Notes: generated by a model from the sequence alone, not told the origin. A stretch of DNA of 12,241 bases from Thermoleophilaceae bacterium (GCA_013696425.1 JACCYP010000111.1:1-12241); one strand, 5' to 3'; numbered from the stretch's first letter, positions 5,067-11,562 are shown. A program made the numbers and translations.

Positions 5067-6380
5067 GTGAACCAGCCCGGACCGGTCGCCATCCAGCCCG
5101 CGGTGAGCGAGCAGAACATCCGCACGCGGGGGCGCGTGCTCGTGGTGCTCGGCGGGGTCGTGCTCGCGGTGCTGCCGGCCCCCTTCTACGTCTCGGTCGC
5201 ACTGCGGATGGACCGCTTCGAGCCCGAGCCCTTCCGGCTGCTGGCCTGGACCTTCCTCTGGGGAGCAGCTGGTGCGACGTTCGTGGCGCTCGTGCTGAAC
5301 ACGGCCGGCCAGGCGATCGTGGGCGACGAGTTCGGGGCGCACATCGGCGAGCTCTACGGCAACTCGGTGTCGGCGCCGATCGTCGAGGAGGTGGCGAAGG
5401 GCGCCGTGCTCTACGTCCTCTACCGGCGCTTCCGCGCGCACTTCAACAGCGTCGTGGACGGCGTGGTGTATGCGGCGATGGTCGGGCTCGGCTTCGCCAC
5501 CACCGAGAACATCCTCTACTACGCGCAGTCCGCAACCGAGGGCGGCGTGCCGCTCGTGGCCACGTTCTTCATGCGCGGCGTGATGTCGCCGTTCACGCAC
5601 CCGATCTTCACGGCGATGACGGGCATCGGCCTGGCGCTGGCGCTCGCCTCGGACCGCGCCGCGGTGAAGCGGCTCGCCCCCGCGCTCGGGCTCCTGCTGG
5701 CGATCCTGCTGCACTCCGCCTGGAACACCTCCGCCACCGTCGAGGAGGGGGCGGGCTTCTTCTTCGTGTTCAGCCTGGTGTTCGTGGTGGCGGTGGCGGT
5801 GCTGGCCGCGGTCGGCACGGCGCAGAAGCGGGAGGGCAAGGTGGTGGCGCACTATCTCCAGCCCGAGATGGCGTCGGGGCTGCTGACCCGCGAGGAGCTG
5901 TTCGCGCTCTCCTCCGGCCGCGAGCGGATGCGCGCGCGGCGGGCCGCCAAGAAGCAGGGAGGGCGCAAGGCGATGAGGCGGATGAAGACGCTTCAGATCG
6001 CGGCGTCAGAGCTCGCCTTCCGCCGCTACCGCGACCAGGCGGGCCATCCGGGCCGAGGCCCGGAGACGCCCGAGGACCAGCAGCTCGCGAAACTCCGGGA
6101 GGCTGCGGGCGACATCCCCGCGGGCACCCTCGCACCCCCCATTCCGCGCGGCTCGGAGAAGCTTCCCCCGCCGCCGCCGGTGATGCCGGCCGGCTGGTAC
6201 CCCGAGCCGCCCAGGGGAGTGGAGGCCGTGACCGGCCCGTCCGCGAAGGCCCCGCCCGCCCCGCCGCCGCCGCGCCCCGTGATGCCGGGCCTGCCCCCGG
6301 CGGCCTGGTACCCCGACCCCTGGCGCGAGTCGAACCTGCGCTGGTGGGATGGCGGTGCCTGGACCGGCTGGACGTCCTGA
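5067..6380 (+). CDS. prsW: PrsW-family intramembrane metalloprotease with tandem DUF2510-like C-terminal tail
   Basis: A 437-residue membrane protein. About seven or eight hydrophobic segments occupy residues 23-252. PrsW motifs are present in order: E107-E108 in PIVEEVAKG, F143-x3-E147-N148 in GFATTENILYY, H178 in PFTHPIF, and H216/N220 in LLHSAWN; these form the metal and catalytic site in the family, whose founding member cleaves an anti-sigma factor. Then comes a basic linker (about 287-320), proline-rich stretches, and two WYP(E/D)P elements (377-381 and 414-418). The second is a full DUF2510-type motif ending RWWDGGAWTGWTS at the C-terminus; the first lacks the RWWDG half. GTG 5067 is chosen because upstream sequence is antisense to the phosphatase. 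No sigma or anti-sigma gene is nearby, so the substrate is unknown. Confidence 0.88.
   Translation: MNQPGPVAIQPAVSEQNIRTRGRVLVVLGGVVLAVLPAPFYVSVALRMDRFEPEPFRLLAWTFLWGAAGATFVALVLNTAGQAIVGDEFGAHIGELYGNSVSAPIVEEVAKGAVLYVLYRRFRAHFNSVVDGVVYAAMVGLGFATTENILYYAQSATEGGVPLVATFFMRGVMSPFTHPIFTAMTGIGLALALASDRAAVKRLAPALGLLLAILLHSAWNTSATVEEGAGFFFVFSLVFVVAVAVLAAVGTAQKREGKVVAHYLQPEMASGLLTREELFALSSGRERMRARRAAKKQGGRKAMRRMKTLQIAASELAFRRYRDQAGHPGRGPETPEDQQLAKLREAAGDIPAGTLAPPIPRGSEKLPPPPPVMPAGWYPEPPRGVEAVTGPSAKAPPAPPPPRPVMPGLPPAAWYPDPWRESNLRWWDGGAWTGWTS
6178..6377 (+). repeat. Imperfect tandem duplication of the WYPxP module in the PrsW tail
   Basis: The coding sequence TGGTACCCCGA is found at 6195-6205 and again at 6306-6316, each preceded by a proline run and PVMP. 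The first copy is followed by PRGVEAVTG, the second by the complete WRESNLRWWDGGAWT module. This looks like a duplication in which one copy lost its second half. Confidence 0.55.
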
Positions 6381-6393
6381 GAAAGCGGCGGCC

Positions 6394-7074
6394 TCAGGCC
6401 GACGAAAAGCGAGCCCCGGCGCGGGCGCGGCGCTTCGGCCCGTAGGTGCGCGCCCAGACCGAGTGCGGCTTCCCGAGCCGCAGCACGCCGATGAGACCGA
6501 CGAAGGGGATCAGCAGGCCGGCCATCGCCATCCCGAACTTGCCCTTCAGCACGTTGGCGAAGGCGACCATCACGCCGAGTACCCCGATGGTCGCGACCAC
6601 CGCCTTCGTGCCCTTCTCCAGCTCGTCGGCGACATCGGCGAACACCCGCACCCCGAGCAGCAGCAGCGCGCCCACGGCCGCCGCGATGATCACGGCGTCG
6701 ATCGACTGCCGGCCCTGCTTGGACCAGTAGACGTCCTTCAGGTTCAGCCACAGTGCGAACTCATCGAGCGTGAGCGCCATGCAGATGCCGAACAGCACCG
6801 CCATCACCTCGCGCACGGGCGGGTCCGGGTAGAAGGCGATCGCGGCGTAGCCGATGATCAGCATCCCGATGATCCCGAACACCATGTGGTGGATGTGGAG
6901 GCCGCCCTTGGTCTCCACGTTGCCGGGCCACCACGACACGCCGGCGCGAATCATGTGCGTGCTCGTCCGGATGAAGCCGAAGGTGATCAGGAAGGCGGAG
7001 AACAGGAGCAGCTCGGGCAGCTTGTCCGCATCGACGATGCCCTCCTGGAACGCGTTCCCGATGTCGTTGAACAC
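6394..7074 (-). CDS. Multi-pass membrane protein with HxHH and DEFALW motifs, unknown function
   Basis: A 226-residue integral membrane protein with about five or six hydrophobic segments: 20-35, 62-82, 88-109, 125-146, 158-175 and 182-198. Polar residues are clustered where they are unusual for membrane helices: GGLHIHHMVFG (H60, H62, H63), LTLDEFALWLNL (D104, E105) and a preceding SWWPGNV. I recall this combination from actinobacterial 'hypothetical membrane proteins' with no assigned function. The His-x-His-His plus Asp-Glu could bind a metal inside the membrane, but this is inference. The C-terminal 25 residues are basic, consistent with a cytoplasmic end. The GTG start at 7074 has no Shine-Dalgarno, but a TAGAGT box lies 6 nt upstream. 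It is convergent with PrsW (13-nt gap) and divergent from the response regulator (42 nt). Confidence 0.75.
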   Translation of the reverse strand: MFNDIGNAFQEGIVDADKLPELLLFSAFLITFGFIRTSTHMIRAGVSWWPGNVETKGGLHIHHMVFGIIGMLIIGYAAIAFYPDPPVREVMAVLFGICMALTLDEFALWLNLKDVYWSKQGRQSIDAVIIAAAVGALLLLGVRVFADVADELEKGTKAVVATIGVLGVMVAFANVLKGKFGMAMAGLLIPFVGLIGVLRLGKPHSVWARTYGPKRRARAGARFSSA

Positions 7075-7080
7075 GGTGCG

Positions 7081-7086
7081 ACTCTA
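7081..7086 (-). promoter_or_regulatory. Candidate -10 (TAGAGT) for the leaderless membrane-protein gene
   Basis: TAGAGT on the minus strand matches TATAAT at 4 of 6 positions and ends 6 nt before the GTG at 7074. No Shine-Dalgarno intervenes. Confidence 0.42.
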
Positions 7087-7103
7087 AGCGCTGGTCCGAG
7101 GGT

Positions 7104-7109
7104 TAGGCT
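7104..7109 (+). promoter_or_regulatory. Candidate -10 (TAGGCT) for the leaderless response-regulator gene
   Basis: TAGGCT ends 7 nt before the GTG at 7117, and the intervening CCCGGCG holds no Shine-Dalgarno. No -35 is evident. Confidence 0.42.
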
Positions 7110-7116
7110 CCCGGCG

Positions 7117-7803
7117 GTGTCCCATGCACTCGTGGTGGACGACGACCCCGTTCTCCGGAACATCGTCGTGAAACTCCTGGAGCGGAGCGGTTGGACCGTC
7201 AGCGAAGCCGGCGACGGCCGCGAGGGCCTGCGCAGCCTTTTCGCGCGCCGTCCCGACGTGATCGTGCTCGACGTGAACATGCCGGAGATGGACGGCTGGC
7301 AGGCACTCGAGCGGATTCGCGACGTGAGCGAAGTGCCGGTGCTCATGCTGACCGCGCGCGACGAGGAGATGGAGAAGGTCCGCGGCCTACAGGGCGGAGC
7401 CGACGACTACGTGACGAAGCCCTTCGGCCAGCAGGAGTTGCTCGCCCGCTGCGAGCGGCTCGCGAAGCGCGCCGCGGCCGAGGACGGCGGCGAGGGCCTC
7501 GAGCCCTTCGGCGACGAGCGCGTGACGGTCGACCCCGCCCAACGGACCGTGACCGCGGATGGCGAGCCGCTGGCGCTCACCCCGGTCGAGTATCGCCTCG
7601 TATCGACGTTCGCCCGTAACCCCGGGCAGGTGCTCTCCCGCGACCAGCTGCTCGAGCTCGTCTGGGGCGACAGCATGGGCAGCACCGGCGCCCAGGTGAA
7701 GGTGCACGTGGGCCGGCTGCGGGGCAAGCTTGCCGACGCGGGCCTCGGCGAGCCGATCCAGACGGTGCGCGGGTTCGGCTACCGCTACGACGCGCCGAGC
7801 TGA
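7117..7803 (+). CDS. OmpR/PhoB-family response regulator, orphan
   Basis: A 228-residue two-domain regulator. The receiver domain (3-115) has the acidic pocket D8-D10, the phospho-acceptor D52 in VIVLDVNMPEMDGW, T79 in LMLTARD and K101 in DDYVTKPFG, so all phosphorylation residues are intact. The DNA-binding winged helix (about 133-226) is of the Trans_reg_C type: ALTPVEYRLVSTFARNPGQV, SRDQLLELVWG, the recognition helix VKVHVGRLRGKLAD and the wing IQTVRGFGYRYD. It should bind direct repeats as a dimer after phosphorylation. No sensor kinase gene is in the window, so its signal and targets are unknown. The frame is open upstream to 6349, but that is antisense to the membrane-protein gene; the GTG at 7117 directly before SHALVVDDD is the natural start. 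Confidence 0.92.
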   Translation: MSHALVVDDDPVLRNIVVKLLERSGWTVSEAGDGREGLRSLFARRPDVIVLDVNMPEMDGWQALERIRDVSEVPVLMLTARDEEMEKVRGLQGGADDYVTKPFGQQELLARCERLAKRAAAEDGGEGLEPFGDERVTVDPAQRTVTADGEPLALTPVEYRLVSTFARNPGQVLSRDQLLELVWGDSMGSTGAQVKVHVGRLRGKLADAGLGEPIQTVRGFGYRYDAPS

Positions 7804-7804
7804 A

Positions 7805-8974
7805 CTACTCGCCGCGCAGTGCGGCGGAGGCGGTGCCCGCGAGCACCTTCACATCGAGCCAGGGGCTCCAGTTCTCGATGTAGAAGTTGTCGTGCTCCAC
7901 GCGGTCGGAGATCGAGGTCTGGCCGCGCAGCCCGTTCACCTGCGCCCATCCGGTGAGCCCGGCGTGCACGCGGTGGCGGTCGTCGTAGCGGCGGACATCG
8001 TCGGTGAAGCGCGCGACCCAGTCGGGGCGCTCCGGGCGGGGTCCCACCAGGCTCATCTCGCCGCGAACGACGTTCCATAGCTGCGGCAGCTCGTCGAGCG
8101 AGCTGCGGCGCAGGAAGCGGCCGACCAGCGTCCGGCGGTCAGTACCTTCGACGCCTCCCGGGGCGCAGCCGCTGGCGATCTCCGCGAGGGCGTCCTCCGT
8201 GCACCTGGGGCGCATGGAGCGGAACTTGAGCATCCCGAACTCGCGGCCGCCGAGGCCGACGCGCGTCTGGCAGAAGAGCACCGGGCCGCGCGACGTGAGC
8301 CGCACGGCGAGCGCGAGGACGATGAGCAGCGGCGAGAGCACGAGCAGCGCGGCGCCGGCCACGATCCGGTCGGCCGCGTGCTTCGCCGCGAAGCCCGCGC
8401 CATCCACCTTGGGAGCGTACATCTCGAACAGCGGCATGCCGGCAATGCGGCGCTGCCCGGTGCGCATGGTCGTCGACTCGTACAGGCGCGGCACCACGGA
8501 CACCGTGAGGCCGAGGGCCTGTGCCTTGCGGACCGCCACGTAGAGCTCTGAGTCGGGCATCGGGGCGAAGGCGACGATCACCTGCGTCGCGCCGGTGCGC
8601 ATCGCGATTCGCTCGATGTCCGCGGGACCGCCGAGCACGGGAGCGATTGCGCCCGAGCCCAGGAGCGGGTCGTCGTCGACGAAGCCGACGGGCACGAGCC
8701 CGTGCTCGGGCTCCGAGAGCAGGCGGCGGAAGGCCGGCTCGGCGCTGCGCTCGTAGGCGCCCTGAGCGCCCTGAGCGGCCAGAGCGGCCAGAGCGACGAG
8801 CGCGAAGCTGAGGGCGAGTAGGGGTCCGGCGCCGGCGAGCACGCAGGCGAGGCCGAGCACCGAGGCGTCGGCGCATGCGCGAACTGCGGGCCACGCCTGA
8901 CCCTCGACGAGTGCGTCGAGGAGGGAGGCGAGCCGCCGGCGGGGAGCCGGGTGTGCGATGGGCAGCGAGACCAT
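7805..8974 (-). CDS. Polyprenyl-phosphate sugar-1-phosphotransferase (WbaP/WcaJ-type) with shortened N-terminal half
   Basis: It transfers a sugar-1-phosphate to undecaprenyl phosphate, the first membrane step of exopolysaccharide or glycan assembly. From a GTG at 8983 it would be 392 residues; I prefer the ATG at 8974 (389 residues), 7 nt after GATTGT. By the longer numbering, the catalytic C-terminal half is complete: reentrant membrane helix 205-229, GPVLFCQTRVGLGGREFGMLK (234-253), FRSM, the Asp-Glu dyad D297-E298 in RRSSLDELPQLWNV, GEMSLVGPRPERP (308-320) and LTGWAQVNGLRG (343-354). The front is short for the family, which is usually 450-500: one or two hydrophobic segments (about 41-73) run directly into the middle of the CoA-binding-like domain at VGFVDDDP (99-106). 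The usual GxGxxG strand and two or more membrane helices are absent. No glycosyltransferase cluster surrounds it. Confidence 0.88.
   Translation of the reverse strand: MVSLPIAHPAPRRRLASLLDALVEGQAWPAVRACADASVLGLACVLAGAGPLLALSFALVALAALAAQGAQGAYERSAEPAFRRLLSEPEHGLVPVGFVDDDPLLGSGAIAPVLGGPADIERIAMRTGATQVIVAFAPMPDSELYVAVRKAQALGLTVSVVPRLYESTTMRTGQRRIAGMPLFEMYAPKVDGAGFAAKHAADRIVAGAALLVLSPLLIVLALAVRLTSRGPVLFCQTRVGLGGREFGMLKFRSMRPRCTEDALAEIASGCAPGGVEGTDRRTLVGRFLRRSSLDELPQLWNVVRGEMSLVGPRPERPDWVARFTDDVRRYDDRHRVHAGLTGWAQVNGLRGQTSISDRVEHDNFYIENWSPWLDVKVLAGTASAALRGE
8757..8792. repeat. Tandem 9-bp repeats, two pairs back to back
   Basis: On the plus strand GCGCCCTGA occurs twice in succession (8757-8774), followed at once by GCGGCCAGA twice (8775-8792). 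They encode the Ala/Leu/Gln-Gly run LAALAAQGAQGA in the sugar transferase, at the point where its membrane segment meets the truncated Rossmann domain. Confidence 0.85.
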
Positions 8975-8981
8975 GGGGGAC

Positions 8982-8987
8982 ACAATC
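8982..8987 (-). promoter_or_regulatory. Candidate -10 (GATTGT) for the sugar-transferase gene
   Basis: GATTGT on the minus strand ends 7 nt before the ATG at 8974, with no Shine-Dalgarno between. If this is the promoter, the GTG at 8983 would not be transcribed and the protein begins MVSLPIAH. Confidence 0.38.
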
Positions 8988-9060
8988 GGGCCGCCGCGTG
9001 AATCCCCGGTGTAGCCGCGGCAACGGCGCGGTAACGGTGGCGATCCGGTATTCAGGACGA

Positions 9061-10803
9061 ATGCGCCATCTGTGGCTCCTGCTCACGTTCGCGCTCGTGC
9101 TCCCGGGCGCGGCGGGCGCGGTCCCGATTCCCGAGGGTCCGGACGCCGCCGATCTGCCCGTGTTCTCCGGTACCCAGGCGGTGCCCAACCCGGTGTCCTC
9201 GCCGGACCCCCCGCGCCATCCGTTCATGGCCCCCAACGGAAAGAGCAACCTGCACGTCGACGGCTACCAGTCCGACGCCCACCAGCAGCTCGGCCCGCTC
9301 GGCAACGACATGCAGCGCGTGAACACCTTCTATGCCGCCGACTGTGCCTCGATCACCTTCGACTCGCGCGGGCGTGTGATCGCGATGTGCGTCGGGCTCG
9401 CGCGGCCCGTCCTGAAGATGCTCGATCCGCAGACGCTCGCCGAGATCGCGACCCTCGACATGCCGCCGCGCGACGCCGCGAGCGGCGTTGGCGTCGACGT
9501 GTTCAGCAACTTCTCCGGCGGCGGCTACTTCTTCCTCGACGAGAAGGACCGGGTGGTGACCTCGACCACCACGCGCCACCTGAACGTGATCAGCCACACC
9601 GACGGCGCCGGCTTCAAGATCGAGCGCGACTACGACCTCACCGGGGTGGTGCCGAGCGGCGACTCGATCATCTCGGCGCTGCCCGACTGGTCAGGGCGCT
9701 ATTGGTTCGCCTCGAGCAAGGGCGTGGTCGGCACGGTCGATCCGGCCACCGGCGCGATCAGGGCGCGGGCAACGGGCGAGCCGATCGGCAACTCCTTCGC
9801 GGTCGACGAGACCCGCGGCGTGTTCATCGTCACCGACGCCGCGATGTACCGCTTCGAGGCGGGCGCGGACGGTGCACCGCAGATCAGCTGGCGCCAGGGC
9901 TACCCGAACATCGGGATCAAGAAGCCGGGGCAGACGCAGGCGGGTTCGGGCACCACACCCACGGTCACCGCGGAAGGAAACGTCGCCATCACCGACAACG
10001 CCGACCCGATGAACGTGGTCGTCTACAAGAAGTCCGACGGGAGCCGGGTGTGCTCCCAGCCCGTGTTCGAGAAGGGTGCGAGCAACACCGACCAGTCCCT
10101 GATCGCGGTCGCGAACTCACTGGTGGTCGAGAACAACTACGGCTACACCGGCCCCACGGCGACCCAGCAGGGCAAGACCACCATCGGCGGCCTCGAGCGG
10201 GTGGACGTGAGCGCCGCGGGCAAGTGCTCACGCGTCTGGCGCTCTGAGGAAACATCCCCCACCGTGGTCCCGAAGGCCTCGATCCAGGGCGGCATCGTCT
10301 ACACCTACACCAAGGACGCGCGCTCGGACGGCGCCGACGCGTGGTACCTCACGGCGCTCGACTTCCGCACCGGGAAGACGATCTACAAGCGCCTCGGCGG
10401 CGAGGGCCTCGGCCACAACAACAACTACGCGCCGATCACGATCGGGCCGAACGGCGAGGTCTACCTCGGCGTGCTCGGCGGCATGCTGCTGCTGCGCGAC
10501 AAGACGCCGCCGACACTCGGGGGGCAGCCCTCGCCCACGGCCAAGCCGCGCCTGAAGCTGCGTGTCCGCTGCGGTCGGAAGATGCGCATCACGCTCACCG
10601 GCAAGGACCGCAAGAGGGTGCTGCGAACCGGCTTCTACCGCGGCAAGCGGCGGCTGGCGGGCGACCGCAGGGCGCCGTTCACGCGGCGGATAGCGAAGCG
10701 GAGGCTGGGCCGCCCCGGGAAGCGTGTCCGGCTGCGGGCGCGCGTGGTGCTGAAGGACGGTCGCAAGGCCACGGTCACGCGCCGCGTGCGCACCTGCCGC
10801 TGA
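9061..10803 (+). CDS. Secreted beta-propeller-like protein with cationic C-terminal domain, unknown function
   Basis: A 580-residue exported protein. Residues 1-20 form a signal peptide (MRHLWLLLTFALVLPGAAGA). Residues about 80-490 show repeated four-strand patterns of a beta-propeller, with motifs such as ITFDSRGRVIAMC, GGGYFFLDEKDRVVTS, GRYWFASSKGVVGTVDPATG, NSFAVDETRGVFIVTDAAMY and APITIGPNGEVYLGVLGGML; these resemble SMP-30, PQQ or BamB-like blades, but no single family is certain. Residues 495-580 are a distinct domain with 37 Lys/Arg and only 3 Asp among 86 residues, opening with a cysteine (C504) and closing with C579, probably a disulfide-linked beta-sandwich. It may hold the protein to anionic cell-wall polymers. 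The ATG 9061 has AGGA very close upstream. It ends 3 nt before the convergent cupin stop. Confidence 0.78.
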   Translation: MRHLWLLLTFALVLPGAAGAVPIPEGPDAADLPVFSGTQAVPNPVSSPDPPRHPFMAPNGKSNLHVDGYQSDAHQQLGPLGNDMQRVNTFYAADCASITFDSRGRVIAMCVGLARPVLKMLDPQTLAEIATLDMPPRDAASGVGVDVFSNFSGGGYFFLDEKDRVVTSTTTRHLNVISHTDGAGFKIERDYDLTGVVPSGDSIISALPDWSGRYWFASSKGVVGTVDPATGAIRARATGEPIGNSFAVDETRGVFIVTDAAMYRFEAGADGAPQISWRQGYPNIGIKKPGQTQAGSGTTPTVTAEGNVAITDNADPMNVVVYKKSDGSRVCSQPVFEKGASNTDQSLIAVANSLVVENNYGYTGPTATQQGKTTIGGLERVDVSAAGKCSRVWRSEETSPTVVPKASIQGGIVYTYTKDARSDGADAWYLTALDFRTGKTIYKRLGGEGLGHNNNYAPITIGPNGEVYLGVLGGMLLLRDKTPPTLGGQPSPTAKPRLKLRVRCGRKMRITLTGKDRKRVLRTGFYRGKRRLAGDRRAPFTRRIAKRRLGRPGKRVRLRARVVLKDGRKATVTRRVRTCR

Positions 10804-10806
10804 TCA

Positions 10807-11172
10807 TCACCGCCCGGTCATCACCGTGTCCTCGTGGCTGTAGGCGGGCGCGCAGCAGCAGAGCAGGGCGAGCGGCTCCGCGCCCGGGTTCCACAGCTTG
10901 TGCGGCGCGCCCGGCGGGATCACTACACAGTCGCCGGCGCGCACCTCCTGCTCCTCCTCCCCGAGGCGCAGGCGGCCCGCGCCCGCGGTGAAGTAGTAGA
11001 TCTCCTCGCTACGCGGGTGGTAGTGCTCGTCGGTCTCGCCTCCGGGCGGCACGACCGCCTCCGCGAGGCTCTGTTTGCGCGCGGCGGTCCAGGCAGGCCC
11101 GGCCAGCTCGCGGATGGCCGAGCCGTCCTTCGTCGTGAAGGACTCGAGCTGGTGCAGCTTCGCGATCTCCAT
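10807..11172 (-). CDS. Single-domain cupin (Cupin_2 family)
   Basis: A 121-residue one-domain cupin. Motif 1 is HYHPRSEEIYYFTAGAGRL with metal ligands H50, H52 and E56 or E57; motif 2 is GDCVVIPPGAPHKLWN, which fits the family pattern G-x5-P-x-G-x2-H-x3-N exactly and supplies H91. A complete metal site is therefore present (Fe, Mn, Ni or Zn cannot be told). Small cupins of this type include isomerases, dioxygenases, sugar-binding and sensor proteins; the substrate here is unknown. A run of three cysteines (105-107, LLCCCAPAY) near the C-terminus is unusual and may be redox-active or metal-binding. There is no signal peptide. It is transcribed divergently from the NTF2-like gene, from an overlapping symmetric promoter. 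Confidence 0.86.
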   Translation of the reverse strand: MEIAKLHQLESFTTKDGSAIRELAGPAWTAARKQSLAEAVVPPGGETDEHYHPRSEEIYYFTAGAGRLRLGEEEQEVRAGDCVVIPPGAPHKLWNPGAEPLALLCCCAPAYSHEDTVMTGR

Positions 11173-11178
11173 GCCTCG

Positions 11179-11185
11179 TAACCTA
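11179..11185. promoter_or_regulatory. Bidirectional promoter core TAACCTA with overlapping divergent -10s
   Basis: On the plus strand TAACCT (11179-11184) lies exactly 7 nt before the GTG at 11192. On the minus strand TAGGTT (11185-11180) lies exactly 7 nt before the cupin ATG at 11172. The two hexamers share five base pairs and the two start codons are symmetric about base 11182. Neither gene has a Shine-Dalgarno, so both mRNAs are probably leaderless. Confidence 0.55.
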
Positions 11186-11191
11186 GTGCCC

Positions 11192-11560
11192 GTGTCCCAG
11201 GCGTTCAGGCAGGCCGTGGAAGCCCGCTCGCCCGAGCAGATGGAGGCCGCGCTCGCGGAGAACGTCGTGTTCCGCTCGCCGGCGGTGTACAGGCCCTACG
11301 AGGGTCGCGAGGCGACCATGAAGCTCCTCGGCCACGTACTCGAGGTATTCGAGGACTTCCGCTACACCGACGAGCTGGAGGGCAACGATTCGCACGGTCT
11401 CGTGTTCGAGGCTCGTGTGGCGGACAAAGAACTTCAGGGCTGGGACTACCTGCGCACGAACGAGGACGGCCTCGTGACCGAGCTCACCGTGATGGTGCGC
11501 CCGGCCTCGGGACTGATTGCGCTCGCGCAGGCGATGCAGGCCAGGCTCGAGGGCTCCTGA
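11192..11560 (+). CDS. NTF2-like / SnoaL-like fold protein
   Basis: A 122-residue protein of the alpha+beta cone fold shared by NTF2, SnoaL and ketosteroid-isomerase-like proteins: N-terminal helix SQAFRQAVEARSPEQMEAAL, strand ENVVFRSPAVYRPYEGREAT (the typical 'active region' loop), helix KLLGHVLEVFEDFRYTDEL, then strands GLVFEARVADKELQGWDYLR and GLVTELTVMVRP. In this fold function depends on pocket residues and ranges from isomerase to pure binding, so no activity can be assigned. The helix at the C-terminus (LIALAQAMQARLEG) is an addition often seen in such proteins. The GTG at 11192 is chosen by the TAACCT spacing; GTG 11186 and ATG 11171 are alternatives, but the latter overlaps the divergent cupin start. 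The LOX-like gene begins 2 nt after its stop. Confidence 0.75.
   Translation: MSQAFRQAVEARSPEQMEAALAENVVFRSPAVYRPYEGREATMKLLGHVLEVFEDFRYTDELEGNDSHGLVFEARVADKELQGWDYLRTNEDGLVTELTVMVRPASGLIALAQAMQARLEGS
11549..11553 (+). promoter_or_regulatory. Ribosome-binding site GAGGG for the lysyl-oxidase-like gene
   Basis: GAGGG lies within the last codons of the NTF2-like gene, 9 nt before the ATG at 11563. With the TGA-AC-ATG junction it indicates translational coupling in one transcript. Confidence 0.45.
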
Positions 11561-11562
11561 AC

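Noticed and set aside
4848..5852. 334-codon minus-strand frame opposite PrsW
   Set aside because: Antisense shadow with His/Arg/Glu-rich product; it also overlaps the real phosphatase on the same strand in another frame.
6389..6401. CGGCCTCAGGCCG palindrome between convergent PrsW and the membrane-protein gene
   Set aside because: The centre is a single base, so only a weak 4-bp stem with a 5-nt loop could form, there is no T tract, and it overlaps a stop codon. Not supportable as a terminator.
8139..9248. 369-codon minus-strand frame spanning the sugar transferase and the start of the propeller gene
   Set aside because: Alternative-frame shadow made of Arg/Ala repeats, with no motifs.
9072..10247. 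391-codon plus-strand frame within the propeller gene
   Set aside because: Alternative-frame shadow; Arg/Gly/His-rich and without signal peptide or domains.
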